Assembly (NCBI RefSeq): GCF_904846175.1
Contig: NZ_CAJGZM010000005.1
Span: 108,557 to 172,556, forward strand
Reading direction: 5' to 3'
Source: Psychrobacter immobilis
Lineage (GTDB): Bacteria; Pseudomonadota; Gammaproteobacteria; Pseudomonadales; Moraxellaceae
Length of the DNA stretch: 64,000 bases
Shown in pieces: positions 47,590 through 57,102 of the stretch. The number at the start of each line of letters is the position of its first letter. Within the stretch, counting starts at the first letter, position 1. The position numbers and the translations under genes are program-made. Below the pieces are notes generated by a model. That model worked only from the letters and a program-made list of their open reading frames with translations, did no database searches and was not told the DNA's origin.

Positions 47590-47897
47590 GCTTTTTACTT
47601 AAGTATTTTGTTATTAAGATGAAATATAAACTATAAACATAGTTAGATACCCATAATTAAGTACAACTGTTATGACGATACTTTATTCTAAGAGTTAAAA
47701 CACTCTAGAAGCTAAAAATAAAAACCTGCGCTTGGTTAACTGAGCGCAGGTTTTTTTGTAGGTATATGTGTAATTATTGAATAACTTTTTCTTTACTTGA
47801 TTATAACCAAGTGAAACAATAATGCGCCTATGTGACCGCTTATCTAAATAATTGGGAGTTTGGTCGTCATTACAGTGGTCTTTAAAGGAATAAAGTT
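47590..47897. other. Intergenic region before the peptide transporter
   Basis: About 310 bases with one terminator (47721-47754). The rest is AT-rich and presumably carries the transporter promoter. No gene seen. Confidence 0.4.
47721..47754 (+). terminator. Intrinsic terminator
   Basis: AAAACCTGCGCT (47721-47732) pairs perfectly with AGCGCAGGTTTT (47743-47754), followed by more T. Confidence 0.92.
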
Positions 47898-49454
47898 ATG
47901 AGCACAGACTCACAATCGAACGCTAGTGCTGCTGAATTAGAAGCATTAGATAATGGCTTTATGGGGCATCCTAAACCCTTAAGCTCGTTGTTTTTCACAG
48001 AGATGTGGGAGCGTTTTTCTTATTATAGTATTCGTCCATTATTAGTACTCTTTATGGTGGCGACAGTTGGCAGTGGTGGTTTTGGTTTCGATGAAGCAAC
48101 GGCTTCTGCCATCTACGGTATTTTTGCCGGTTCATTATATTTGGCGGCAGTGCCGGGCGGCTGGCTCGCTGACAACTGGCTTGGTCAAGAGCGCGCGCTG
48201 TGGTGGGGCAGTATCATTATTGCGCTTGGACATTTATGCATTGCGTTGTCAGCTATGTTTGGCATGGTGCTATTCTTTGTCGGTTTGATGTTTATCGTTA
48301 TCGGGTCAGGATTGTTTAAGACCTGTATTACAGTCATGGTTGGAGCTTTATATCCCGAATCAGACAATCGCCGTGACGCAGGATTTACTTTGTTTTATAT
48401 GGGCATCAATATCGGCGCGCTATTGGCAGCGCTGATTGTTGGGGTATTTAGAGAAAAAGGCATGTGGCATGCAGGCTTTGGCGTCGGTGGTCTTGGTATG
48501 CTGGCTTCCTTACTGATTTACCGTTTTTCAGCCAGAAAGACATTAAATCGTTATGCGCGTGCCAAAAACATCAACGCTGATTGGGAGCATGCAAATGACC
48601 GCTTCCAAAATATAGGGCGCTGGGTACTAGGCCTTGCTGCTGTTTTGGTGGTATTGATTATGCTCATTAGCACCGGTTTGATGCCATTTAATCCGATATT
48701 GGTCGCAGAGTATATGACCTATACCATCGCAGCTGTGGTGCTGCTATATTTTGCGGTGATGTTTATGTCATCACGGTTGAGCTCTTCTGATAAAAAACGC
48801 CTATTGGTTTGTTTATTATTGATTATTGGTTCGACCTTGTTTTGGTCAAGTTTTGATCAGCAGCCAACCTCGTTTAACTTATTTGCTGATCGCTATACTG
48901 ATTTAGAAGTCATGGGTTTTAATATCCCAAGTATCTGGTTTCAGTCATTAAATCCTTTATTTATTTTATTATTAGCGCCCATTATCAGTATCTTATGGGT
49001 GAAGCTCGGTGCTAAAGGTCTTGAGCCTAACAGTATGGTGAAATTTGCTATCGGTATGTTGTTAGCTGCTGCAGGTTTTGGGCTAATGATTATGGCTTCA
49101 AAAAGTATCTTGGTTGCTCCTGGTGCTTTGGCATCACCACTGTGGTTGGTTGGCAGTTTGTTTTTACTAACGCTAGGTGAGCTGGCATTAAGCCCTGTTG
49201 GTATGTCGTCAATGACACGCTTGGCACCTGAGGGTATGCAGGGTCAAATCATGGGGTTGTTCTTTGCATCTATTGCGATGGGTAATTTGGTAGCCGCCTT
49301 CTTTGGTAGCCATGTCACCGCTGATAAAATCGAAGGATTGCCCGATTTGTTCTCTATTATGACTATGTTCTTGGTAGTGACCGCGCTGATTTTATTAGCA
49401 TTGTCAAAACCGATGAGCAATATGATTAAAAACAGTAGTAATATCAGGATGTAA
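47898..49454 (+). CDS. POT/PTR-family proton-dependent oligopeptide transporter
   Basis: A 518-residue major-facilitator protein with about 14 helices. The proton-coupling motif ExxERF is present as EMWERFSYY near residue 38, and GGWLADNWLGQERALWWGSI and FTLFYMGINIGAL are the two PTR signatures. It imports di- and tripeptides with protons. The aminopeptidase P gene downstream (49887) could cut Xaa-Pro peptides once inside, a reasonable functional pairing, though a terminator lies between the two. AAAGGAATAAAGTT precedes the start. Confidence 0.93.
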   Translation: MSTDSQSNASAAELEALDNGFMGHPKPLSSLFFTEMWERFSYYSIRPLLVLFMVATVGSGGFGFDEATASAIYGIFAGSLYLAAVPGGWLADNWLGQERALWWGSIIIALGHLCIALSAMFGMVLFFVGLMFIVIGSGLFKTCITVMVGALYPESDNRRDAGFTLFYMGINIGALLAALIVGVFREKGMWHAGFGVGGLGMLASLLIYRFSARKTLNRYARAKNINADWEHANDRFQNIGRWVLGLAAVLVVLIMLISTGLMPFNPILVAEYMTYTIAAVVLLYFAVMFMSSRLSSSDKKRLLVCLLLIIGSTLFWSSFDQQPTSFNLFADRYTDLEVMGFNIPSIWFQSLNPLFILLLAPIISILWVKLGAKGLEPNSMVKFAIGMLLAAAGFGLMIMASKSILVAPGALASPLWLVGSLFLLTLGELALSPVGMSSMTRLAPEGMQGQIMGLFFASIAMGNLVAAFFGSHVTADKIEGLPDLFSIMTMFLVVTALILLALSKPMSNMIKNSSNIRM

Positions 49455-49886
49455 GCAAAGAATGTAAGTAAAGGCTAATATAAGCAAAAGAGTATTAGCA
49501 CTATTTATAGCAGTCGCTTGATAAGTGATAAAATAAAAGAAGCTACTAAACAGTAGCTTCTTTTATTTTGAGTCATCCGTCATTTTTATGATTCTTTCAC
49601 AATTCTTTGACGATTAAATAGGTATTGCTGTTAAAGGTATTTATAAGTCAGTTATCATCCCCATATCGTTATATGCGCTAGGTTGTATCTGTAGCAGACT
49701 TAATCAACGCCCGCTTAATCAACCGCTAATAATCAGCTGATGATGTCAGTTTATAATAACAATATATCGAGAACGTATCGATTATGCGGCACTGTAGTGA
49801 GATGAGTCTTTCCTACTTATGTAGCGTTTTATGCAGCATTGTGCTCGTGCTTTTATACTAAATTTTTATATAAAATAAGGGACGTT
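49455..49886. other. Intergenic region between peptide transporter and aminopeptidase P
   Basis: About 430 bases. It holds the transporter terminator; the rest shows no gene. In-frame sequence upstream of the aminopeptidase start (from 49839) has no ribosome site. Confidence 0.4.
49535..49564 (+). terminator. Intrinsic terminator after the peptide transporter
   Basis: AAAAGAAGCTACT (49535-49547) and AGTAGCTTCTTTT (49552-49564) are perfect complements around AAAC. Confidence 0.92.
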
Positions 49887-51722
49887 ATGTCTACTCAAGA
49901 AGTAACTTCGAAAATTGAAATTCAACAGCGTATTACCAGCTTGCGTGATGCTATTGCGGCGCAAGACCTAACGGCGATTATCGTGCTGTCAGCAGATCCG
50001 CATTTATCTGAGTACTTGCCTGAATATTGGCAAGCACGTTTATGGTTATCAGGGTTTACAGGTTCAGTCGGTACGCTGGTCGTTACCGCTGATTTTGCTG
50101 GACTGTGGACGGACAGCCGCTATTGGATACACGCCGCGCATCAGCTAGAAGGCACGGGTATTACTTTAGAGAAACTTGCTCCCGGTCAGCCAAATCACAT
50201 TGATTGGCTCGCTGCGCACTTGGCGGAGGGCGATAGCGTGGCAGTAGATGGTAATGTGCTGTCTATCGCTGAGCAAGATAGATTGCTTGATGCTTTTGAT
50301 GCCAACGAAATTACTTTAATCACTGAGCGTGATGTATTGACAGACATATGGAGCGACCGTCCAGCACTGCCATCAGCACAACTATACCAACACGATGCGC
50401 AGTTTGTCGCGCAATCCGCCACTTCAAAGCTTGCCGCTGTGCGTGCAGGTATGGCGGATGCAGGCGCGACCCATCATTTGCTTTCAAGTTTAGATGACAT
50501 TGCTTGGTTGACCAACTTACGCGGCGCTGATGTCGATTATAATCCTGTCTTTTTGGCGCATATGCTGATCGATAGAGATAAAGCGACCTTGTTTATTGAT
50601 AATAATAAAGTTAGTGCTGACATTGAAAAAGCGCTAAAAGACAGTGGTATCACGCTCGCTGATTATGAAGCGGTGCAAGAAGCATTAGGAACATTAACGC
50701 CAGAAGATTTATTATTACTAGACCCAAGTAAAGTGGCAGTGGGCACGCTATCGAAGATGGCGGATGATGTTGGCTTTATCGAGCAAATGGCACCAAGTAC
50801 TTTGCTCAAATCGGTTAAATCTGCTGCGGATATCGATCATGTGCGTGAAGCCATGCGTCAAGACGGCGCGGCATTAAGTCAATTCTTTGCTACATTTGAG
50901 CAGCGTCTAGCAGCCGGCGAGCGCTTAAGTGAGCTTGATGTCGATAGTATGCTTATCGAAGTACGGAGTCAGCAGCCGCATTATGTCTCGCCAAGTTTTC
51001 CAACGATTGCAGGTTTCAATGAGAATGGCGCATTGCCGCATTACCGTGCGACGCCAGAAAAATTCAGCTACCTTGATGTCGCTGAGGGCGAGGGCGGATT
51101 ATTATTGATTGACTCAGGTGCCCAGTATCAAAACGGCACCACAGATATCACGCGTGTGGTCGGTATTGGTCAAGTAAGCAGCGAGCATAAACGCGATTTC
51201 ACCGCCGTGCTCAAAGCCCACATCGCTTTAGCAAAAGCACATTTCCCTGATGGCATTGCCTCACCACTGATTGACGCTATTTGCCGTGCGCCATTATGGC
51301 AAGCGCAGATGGATTATGGTCATGGCACGGGTCATGGTGTTGGTTATTTCTTGAACGTCCACGAAGGCCCGCAAGTGATTGCTTATAGCGCTAGCACGCC
51401 AAAAGAGCGCGCGATGAAGGAAGGCATGATATCCAGTAATGAGCCGGGTCTATACCGCGAAGGCAAATGGGGTATCCGTATCGAAAACTTGATGGTTAAT
51501 ATGCCCGTGGGCAACCCTACTGAGACTGAATTTGGTCAATTCTTAAACTTTGAAACTATCACTTATTGCCCAATTGATACACGCTTGATTGAATCGTCAT
51601 TATTAACTCAAGTCGAGATTGATTGGTTGAATAATTATCATAGCCAAGTCTATGCAGAGCTAAAAGACCGCGTTGAAGGTGCGGCACTTGACTGGCTAAC
51701 CGAGCGTACTAAAGCTATTTAA
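49887..51722 (+). CDS. Xaa-Pro aminopeptidase (M24B, long form)
   Basis: A 611-residue metallopeptidase removing the residue before Pro. Two creatinase-like N-terminal domains precede the pita-bread catalytic domain. Metal ligands are visible: Asp in LLIDSGAQY and in GTTDITRVV, His in GHGTGHGVGYFLNVHEGP, Glu in SSNEPGLYREGKWGIRIEN, and the last Glu just after. The three-domain layout and about 600-residue length match the XPNPEP1-like cytosolic form rather than E. coli PepP (441). The ATG at 49887 follows AAGGGA. Confidence 0.93.
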   Translation: MSTQEVTSKIEIQQRITSLRDAIAAQDLTAIIVLSADPHLSEYLPEYWQARLWLSGFTGSVGTLVVTADFAGLWTDSRYWIHAAHQLEGTGITLEKLAPGQPNHIDWLAAHLAEGDSVAVDGNVLSIAEQDRLLDAFDANEITLITERDVLTDIWSDRPALPSAQLYQHDAQFVAQSATSKLAAVRAGMADAGATHHLLSSLDDIAWLTNLRGADVDYNPVFLAHMLIDRDKATLFIDNNKVSADIEKALKDSGITLADYEAVQEALGTLTPEDLLLLDPSKVAVGTLSKMADDVGFIEQMAPSTLLKSVKSAADIDHVREAMRQDGAALSQFFATFEQRLAAGERLSELDVDSMLIEVRSQQPHYVSPSFPTIAGFNENGALPHYRATPEKFSYLDVAEGEGGLLLIDSGAQYQNGTTDITRVVGIGQVSSEHKRDFTAVLKAHIALAKAHFPDGIASPLIDAICRAPLWQAQMDYGHGTGHGVGYFLNVHEGPQVIAYSASTPKERAMKEGMISSNEPGLYREGKWGIRIENLMVNMPVGNPTETEFGQFLNFETITYCPIDTRLIESSLLTQVEIDWLNNYHSQVYAELKDRVEGAALDWLTERTKAI

Positions 51723-51742
51723 AATAGCGATTTGTAATTAAA

Positions 51743-51773
51743 AAAAAGCCTCGTAATATTTACGAGGCTTTTT
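51743..51773. terminator. Bidirectional terminator
   Basis: AAAAAGCCTCGTA (51743-51755) pairs perfectly with TACGAGGCTTTTT (51761-51773) around ATATT, between convergent genes. Confidence 0.92.
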
Positions 51774-51834
51774 CTATTCTAAAGATTTGTTGCTAGAAAT
51801 TTGTTGCTATCGGTTTCTGAACGGAAAGCAGTAT

Positions 51835-52698
51835 TTAGCTTTTTTTCGAATCTTTGTTAGTTCCTACTTTATCTTCGCTGAGATGTTGGGTCACTTCGGC
51901 ACGCAGCCAAGATTTTAGATTTTCTGACATCAGCATCATCTGCTCACTGAGATAATCATCAATTTGTATTTCAAGCTCACGGATTAATTCTGGCGGAGTC
52001 GCGCCAAGCTTTGCGTCTTTTAAAGACAGATGAATGCCAGCGTCTGCAACCGCTTTATCGATAACGGTTTTCATATTATTATCGTTCACAATATTTACAG
52101 CATTGGTGGTATCGTGAATTGACCTTTTATCAGCATTGGTATCAGCTGCAGTTTTCGTCGCGTCCGATTTTGCATCTGATGTTTCAATGCTTTGATTTTT
52201 ATCAACTCTACTATCAGTAACTGACTTTTCTAATTCGCTAGTATCATTTTTGCTAGTAACATTCTTGCTAATATCCTTGTCATCAATACTGGCAGATTTA
52301 TGATTAGCGAGTTGCTCTTTTTGCGCCGCTTTTACTTCTTTTAATTTGGCTTCTTCTTTAAGCTTAGTGTCTGCTGCTGCTTTTGCCTGTTTTTCTTTTT
52401 CTAAACGCTGTTCTGCTTCCAAACGTTGTTTTTCGGCAGCCGCTTGCTCTTGGGCTTTTTTGTCGGCAATGGCTTTAACAATCGCTTGTTCGGCTTCATG
52501 GTTTTCATAAAGATTATCAAGATGGGCGTCTAAGTCATGAGTGCTAAAAACAAAAGTTTCAAATGGCGTGTCATGCTGCAGTAGGGTGGTGATATCGGTG
52601 AGCTCTTGGATGATAGAGGCGCGTATAAGGTCCGGCGCACACGTCCAGCGCTGATAAAATTGAGGAGAAAATGAGTAGCTTGACATGGTATCGTCCAT
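51835..52698 (-). CDS. Unknown protein with central Lys/Glu/Ala coiled coil
   Basis: A 287-residue protein with three parts. Residues 1-65 are globular-looking (SPQFYQRWTCAPDLIRASI...). Residues about 65-140 form a highly charged Ala/Glu/Lys/Gln coiled coil, followed by a Ser/Asp/Thr/Lys-rich disordered stretch to about 205. A helical C-terminal part (215-280, with ELIRELEIQIDDYLSEQMMLMSENLKSWLRAEV) looks like a conserved binding module. There is no signal peptide. I do not recognise the family. It follows fabF on the same strand behind a terminator-like hairpin. A start 12 bases further in is possible. Confidence 0.65.
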   Translation of the reverse strand: MDDTMSSYSFSPQFYQRWTCAPDLIRASIIQELTDITTLLQHDTPFETFVFSTHDLDAHLDNLYENHEAEQAIVKAIADKKAQEQAAAEKQRLEAEQRLEKEKQAKAAADTKLKEEAKLKEVKAAQKEQLANHKSASIDDKDISKNVTSKNDTSELEKSVTDSRVDKNQSIETSDAKSDATKTAADTNADKRSIHDTTNAVNIVNDNNMKTVIDKAVADAGIHLSLKDAKLGATPPELIRELEIQIDDYLSEQMMLMSENLKSWLRAEVTQHLSEDKVGTNKDSKKS

Positions 52699-52707
52699 AA
52701 ATGTTGC

Positions 52708-52745
52708 AAAAATTACCCCTTATCATACGCAAGTACGATAAGGGG
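52708..52745 (-). terminator. Stem-loop between fabF and the coiled-coil gene
   Basis: CCCCTTATC (52716-52724) and GATAAGGGG (52737-52745) are exact complements; on the minus strand TAATTTTTG follows. It would end fabF transcripts just before the next start. Confidence 0.7.
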
Positions 52746-52813
52746 CTGCAAGTGGTCAAACGTAGTAAATCTGACACCAAGGTTACAACAGCTAGAATCC
52801 AGGCTTTCGAGTG

Positions 52814-54214
52814 TTACTGATTGACAGGCCAACGGGCAAATATCAACGAGCCGTTGGTGCCACCAAAGCCGAAGCTATTGGATACCGCATACTGTAGATT
52901 CTCAACTTTGCGCGATTGGTTAGCCACATAATCAAGATTACAGTTGTCTTCGACGTTGTCTAAATTAATGGTCGGCGGTACATGCTGATGCTGTAGGGCA
53001 AGGATGGTGAATATCGCTTCGATACCACCAGCAGCACCCAGCAAGTGACCAGTCATCGATTTGGTTGAGCTGACCAGAATACTGTCTTTAACGGGCGCAA
53101 AAACGGTTTCAATGGCAATGGATTCAGCAACATCGCCAGCAGGGGTACTGGTGCCATGGGCGTTGACGTATCCAACACTCGATGGCTCAATACCCGCATC
53201 GTTTAGAGCATTACGCATCGCTCGTGCTGCACCGCTACCATCTTCTGGTGGCGCGGTAATGTGGCTTGCATCATCACTCATACCAAAGCCAACCAGCTCA
53301 GCCAATATTGTCGCGCCGCGTGCTTTAGCATGCGCAAGGCTTTCAAGCACCACTACACCTGCGCCATCACCGAGCACAAAACCATCACGCTCTTTATCAA
53401 AAGGACGCGAGGCTTTGGTCGGCTCGTTATTACGAGTTGAGAGGGCGTGCATCGCCCCAAAACCCGATATACCAAGTGGACTTGAGCCTTTTTCACTGCC
53501 ACCTGCTAGCATTACATCGGCATCGCCGTAAGCAATCAAACGCGCTGCAAGACCGATAGCATGGGTCGCGGTAGTACAAGCAGTCGATGTCGCAAGGTTT
53601 GGACCTTTTAAAGTGTGTTTAATGGCAACCAAGCCTGCTGCCATATTGACGATAGAGCCAGGGATGATAAAGGGCGACACTTTCATCGCGCCTTTTTCAC
53701 GCAGGGTATCGCGACTGTTTTCAATGGTTTGAATGCCGCCAATCCCTGAACCCAAAATCACGCCAAAGCGCTCTTGGTCGACATTGTGCACAGGCGCATC
53801 AGCAGCGCTGACTTCATCGATAAAGCCAGCATTTTTTAATGCCATGGCAGACGCCGCAACGGCATAATGCATAAAATCATCATAGCGGCGCGCGTCTTTG
53901 GCATTCATATAATGCTTGGCGTCAAAATCCTTGACCACGCCGGCAATTCGCGCACGGTAGTCAGTGGCATCAAAATGGGTAATCGGTGCGATACCACTTT
54001 CACCATTAAGCAGGCTTGCCCACGAGCTTTCAACATCCAATCCCAAGGGCGTCACCGCGCCCATACCGGTCACCACCACGCGCAACTCATCAGAGCGCTC
54101 GTAGTGCGGTGGCTTCTGTCTTTTTTCGCGTCTTGGCTTATGCGCCTGTGTGTCGGAATTATTTATCGCTTGCTCGGTAACTGAGTCGGTCGGTAAACTG
54201 CTGTGCTGGCTCAT
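52814..54214 (-). CDS. fabF: Beta-ketoacyl-ACP synthase II
   Basis: A condensing enzyme of fatty-acid elongation. The triad is Cys (in STACTTATHAIG), His (NAHGTSTPAGD) and His (MTGHLLGAAG), with the STKSM Lys between. RVVVTGMGAVTPLGLD opens the catalytic fold at about residue 46 and FGFGGTNGSLIF closes it. At 466 residues it is about 50 longer than usual FabF (413), because of a polar Lys/Arg/Asp-rich N-terminal tail; no ATG lies nearer the fold. acpP and fabG are not beside it, so it may be a second FabF paralogue. Confidence 0.93.
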   Translation of the reverse strand: MSQHSSLPTDSVTEQAINNSDTQAHKPRREKRQKPPHYERSDELRVVVTGMGAVTPLGLDVESSWASLLNGESGIAPITHFDATDYRARIAGVVKDFDAKHYMNAKDARRYDDFMHYAVAASAMALKNAGFIDEVSAADAPVHNVDQERFGVILGSGIGGIQTIENSRDTLREKGAMKVSPFIIPGSIVNMAAGLVAIKHTLKGPNLATSTACTTATHAIGLAARLIAYGDADVMLAGGSEKGSSPLGISGFGAMHALSTRNNEPTKASRPFDKERDGFVLGDGAGVVVLESLAHAKARGATILAELVGFGMSDDASHITAPPEDGSGAARAMRNALNDAGIEPSSVGYVNAHGTSTPAGDVAESIAIETVFAPVKDSILVSSTKSMTGHLLGAAGGIEAIFTILALQHQHVPPTINLDNVEDNCNLDYVANQSRKVENLQYAVSNSFGFGGTNGSLIFARWPVNQ

Positions 54215-54320
54215 GCGCTATATCCTGTACTTACGGTCCTAAGAGGATGTTATTTCAGAAGCCATTATAAAACACATAAGTGTACGTATGTAAACTAAAA
54301 TTTAACCAATTAATCAGGAA

Positions 54321-55712
54321 TTAAGCAAAACAGACTTGTCCCAGTACCACACCTTTACTTGCGCCAGTCACCGCTGGCAAGTTACCAGTTTCACCCATCA
54401 GTGTTTGCCGTGCCAGCCACGCAAAGGCGACGGCTTCGACCCAAGCGGGATTCAGTCCTAAGCTGGCAGTGGTTTCTACTGTGCAATGGGGCAGATGCGC
54501 TTGTAAGCGAGTCATCAAATAATCATTCAGGGCCCCGCCACCACAGACGTAAACCGAACTATTTTTTTTCGCATTAATAAACATATTAATTTGCATACTG
54601 GCACTCATCGCCGTCAATTCAGTAAGCGTGGCCTGTACATCGGATGACGAATAGCGAATATGAGCAGAGGCTTGATCGAATTTTTGTAGTTCATTCTGTA
54701 GCCATTCTAAGTTAAAGTCTTCACGCCCCGTGCTTTTAGGATACGTTCGAGCAAAAAACGGATGCTCTATCAGCTGGTTAAGAAGCGGTTCAACGACTTG
54801 TCCTGACTGCGCCCACGCGCCACCCGCATCATAGTCTTTATCAGTATGCAATGCTGTCCACGCATCGAGTAATAAATTGGCAGGGCCGGTATCATAACCA
54901 ATAACTGAGCTATTATTAACAGAACTGTCATTGGCTGGCAAGACGGTGATATTGGCAATACCGCCCAAGTTTAATAACACTCGTGTGCTATCAGGCGTTG
55001 CAAATAATGCTTGGTGAAAAGCAGGAACTAAGGGCGCCCCTTGACCACCAACTGCCATATCGCGGCGGCGAAAATCACTGACAACACTAATGCCAGTACG
55101 CTCGGCGATGATATTGGCATCGACCAATTGTAAGCTAAAACCCATTTGCGGACGATGACGCACCGTTTGACCGTGACAGCCAATCGCCAGTACCGACTCT
55201 ACATCAGTATTGGATTGCTGCAATAAATTATTGACCACCTCACTGGCGAACTCAGCGTATGCTTTACTAGCCCAACCGAACCAGTCTAATTCGCTGTTTG
55301 GTTCACCCACTGTGGGTATTAATTCTTGGACACCATTTGGCTGACATAAAGCCAATAACACTTCACGCAGTCGCGGCGGGAAGTCCTGACTAAGCGTTGC
55401 TAACAGTCGCAGCGGTTGCTGAGTATCTGTTTCAGCACTACTATTATTACCAAATTGACAAAGCACGGCATCCATACCATCTAGGCTGGTACCAGACATC
55501 ATGCCGATATATAAACCATCATCGAAGTTTTCGAAAACCGTTTGCTCAAGCGCATCGGTCAAGGTGGCATAATTTAAGTCGTCAATATGCGCTAAGCTAT
55601 TTTCTAGACCATCATCTAAAGTATTGTCTAAAATGTTGTCTAAACCATTATCATAATTTATAGTCGAATCAGTATTATCATTAGTATCAGCAATCGATGC
55701 AGGGTTGGTCAT
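54321..55712 (-). CDS. anmK: Anhydro-N-acetylmuramic acid kinase
   Basis: AnmK phosphorylates and opens anhydroMurNAc from recycled cell wall. The kinase starts at about residue 66 with GLYIGMMSGTSLDGMDAVL, and GCHGQTVRH, DFRRRDMAVGGQGAPLVPAFH, NLGGIANIT and DTGPANLLLDAW are the family motifs. The first 65 residues are an extra Asp/Asn/Leu-rich extension built partly from four 12-base repeats (55604-55651) encoding an xLDN-like tetrapeptide. The family's usual length is about 370; here it is 463. It is divergent from tyrS, a common neighbour in gammaproteobacteria. Confidence 0.94.
   Translation of the reverse strand: MTNPASIADTNDNTDSTINYDNGLDNILDNTLDDGLENSLAHIDDLNYATLTDALEQTVFENFDDGLYIGMMSGTSLDGMDAVLCQFGNNSSAETDTQQPLRLLATLSQDFPPRLREVLLALCQPNGVQELIPTVGEPNSELDWFGWASKAYAEFASEVVNNLLQQSNTDVESVLAIGCHGQTVRHRPQMGFSLQLVDANIIAERTGISVVSDFRRRDMAVGGQGAPLVPAFHQALFATPDSTRVLLNLGGIANITVLPANDSSVNNSSVIGYDTGPANLLLDAWTALHTDKDYDAGGAWAQSGQVVEPLLNQLIEHPFFARTYPKSTGREDFNLEWLQNELQKFDQASAHIRYSSSDVQATLTELTAMSASMQINMFINAKKNSSVYVCGGGALNDYLMTRLQAHLPHCTVETTASLGLNPAWVEAVAFAWLARQTLMGETGNLPAVTGASKGVVLGQVCFA
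55604..55651 (-). repeat. Four 12-bp tandem repeats in the 5' part of anmK
   Basis: Units begin CTAGACCATCAT, CTAAAGTATTGT, CTAAAATGTTGT and CTAAACCATTAT on the plus strand. On the coding strand they spell tetrapeptides of the type xLDN/xLEN. Because the unit is a multiple of three, copy-number change would keep the frame. Confidence 0.75.
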
Positions 55713-55831
55713 GGCAATTTACCTTAAAAAACGCTAGTATATCTGTCAAATTCTAACATCTTTTACTGGCTACGAGATTCTAAATAGCCCAAATGCGTTA
55801 TCCTTTTAATAAAGACAATAAAGAGAGCATC

Positions 55832-57043
55832 ATGACCACTCAAACCTACACCCTAGAAGAACAACTTGCCTTGATTCAGCGCGGCACGCAAGAAATCCTA
55901 TCTGAAGAGGATTTAGTTAAGAAGTTGAAACTGAATCGCCCGCTACGTATCAAGGCAGGTTTTGATCCTACCGCACCAGACTTGCATTTAGGTCATACGG
56001 TATTGATTAATAAGCTTAAGCATTTTCAAGATTTGGGTCATGAGATTTATTTTTTAATCGGTGATTATACTGCCAAGATTGGCGATCCTTCTGGTAAAAA
56101 CTCTACCCGTCCACCATTGACCGACGAGCAAATCAAAGTTAATGCGCAAACGTATGCGGAACAAGTTTTTAAAATTTTGGATAAAGAAAAAACTAAGATT
56201 GTCTTCAACTCTGAATGGTTTAAAGACATGTCAGCGGGCGATATGATCCAGCTTTCTAGCCAGTTGACTGTTTCGCGTATGCTTGAGCGTGATGATTTCT
56301 CTAAACGCTATGCGGCGCAAACGCCAATTGCCATCCATGAGTTTTTATACCCATTGGTACAAGGTTATGATTCTATCGCGCTTAAAGCTGACGTCGAGCT
56401 TGGCGGTACTGACCAAACTTTTAACATTTTGATGGGACGTACCTTGCAAGGTCGTTATGGTCAAGAGCCACAAGTTTGTATCACCGTGCCAATCTTAGAA
56501 GGGCTAGACGGCGTCAATAAAATGTCTAAGTCACTTGGCAACTATGTGGGCATTTACGATGCGCCGGGCACCATGTATCAAAAGCTGCTGTCGATGCCAG
56601 ATACTTTAATCCGTCGCTACTTTGAATTTTTAAGCTTTAAGCCGATGGAAGAAGTCGAAGCGTTAATGGCAGAAATGGAAAACGGTCGCAACCCACAAGA
56701 AATCAAACGCATTCTTGCTGAAGAGTTAATCGAGCGTTTCCATGATGCCGATGCGGCTGCTAATGCGCACAAATCAGCGGGTAACGTACTTGCTGATGGC
56801 GAATTACCAGTCGATTTACCAGAAGTGACGTTAGAGTTAGAAGGGCAGGACGCATTATTTATCACGCAGATATTAAATCAAGCAGAGCTTGCCAAAAACA
56901 GTTCATCTGCTAAAGATATGATTAAACGCGGCGCGGTGAAAGTAGATGGCGAAGTGGTCGATGCAGGCTTTAGCTTAACCTCTGGTCAGACGGTGGTTAT
57001 CCAAGCAGGTAAAAAGGCGTATGCGAAAGTCACGGTTGCTTAG
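55832..57043 (+). CDS. tyrS: Tyrosyl-tRNA synthetase
   Basis: A 403-residue class I synthetase with HLGH (52-55) as HIGH motif and KMSKS within [11 protein letters not shown], plus a C-terminal S4 RNA-binding domain (about 340-400). The [13 protein letters not shown] start and length resemble the TyrZ-like type of TyrRS rather than the E. coli TyrS type. ATG 55832 has AAGAGAG upstream; the extra 13 codons open upstream in frame lack a site. No T-box leader is seen, as expected in this group. Confidence 0.96.
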   Translation: MTTQTYTLEEQLALIQRGTQEILSEEDLVKKLKLNRPLRIKAGFDPTAPDLHLGHTVLINKLKHFQDLGHEIYFLIGDYTAKIGDPSGKNSTRPPLTDEQIKVNAQTYAEQVFKILDKEKTKIVFNSEWFKDMSAGDMIQLSSQLTVSRMLERDDFSKRYAAQTPIAIHEFLYPLVQGYDSIALKADVELGGTDQTFNILMGRTLQGRYGQEPQVCITVPILEGLDGVNKMSKSLGNYVGIYDAPGTMYQKLLSMPDTLIRRYFEFLSFKPMEEVEALMAEMENGRNPQEIKRILAEELIERFHDADAAANAHKSAGNVLADGELPVDLPEVTLELEGQDALFITQILNQAELAKNSSSAKDMIKRGAVKVDGEVVDAGFSLTSGQTVVIQAGKKAYAKVTVA

Positions 57044-57102
57044 TTAAGAGATTGAGCTATGTAACGAGAGTTGTAAGTTCATTATGGCTTAAGGAGAGAT
57101 AG

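Noticed and set aside
53061..53531. 156-codon open frame antisense to fabF
   Set aside because: Lies fully inside the conserved fabF sequence; its Ser/Ala/Pro-rich translation is a shadow of fabF codon use.
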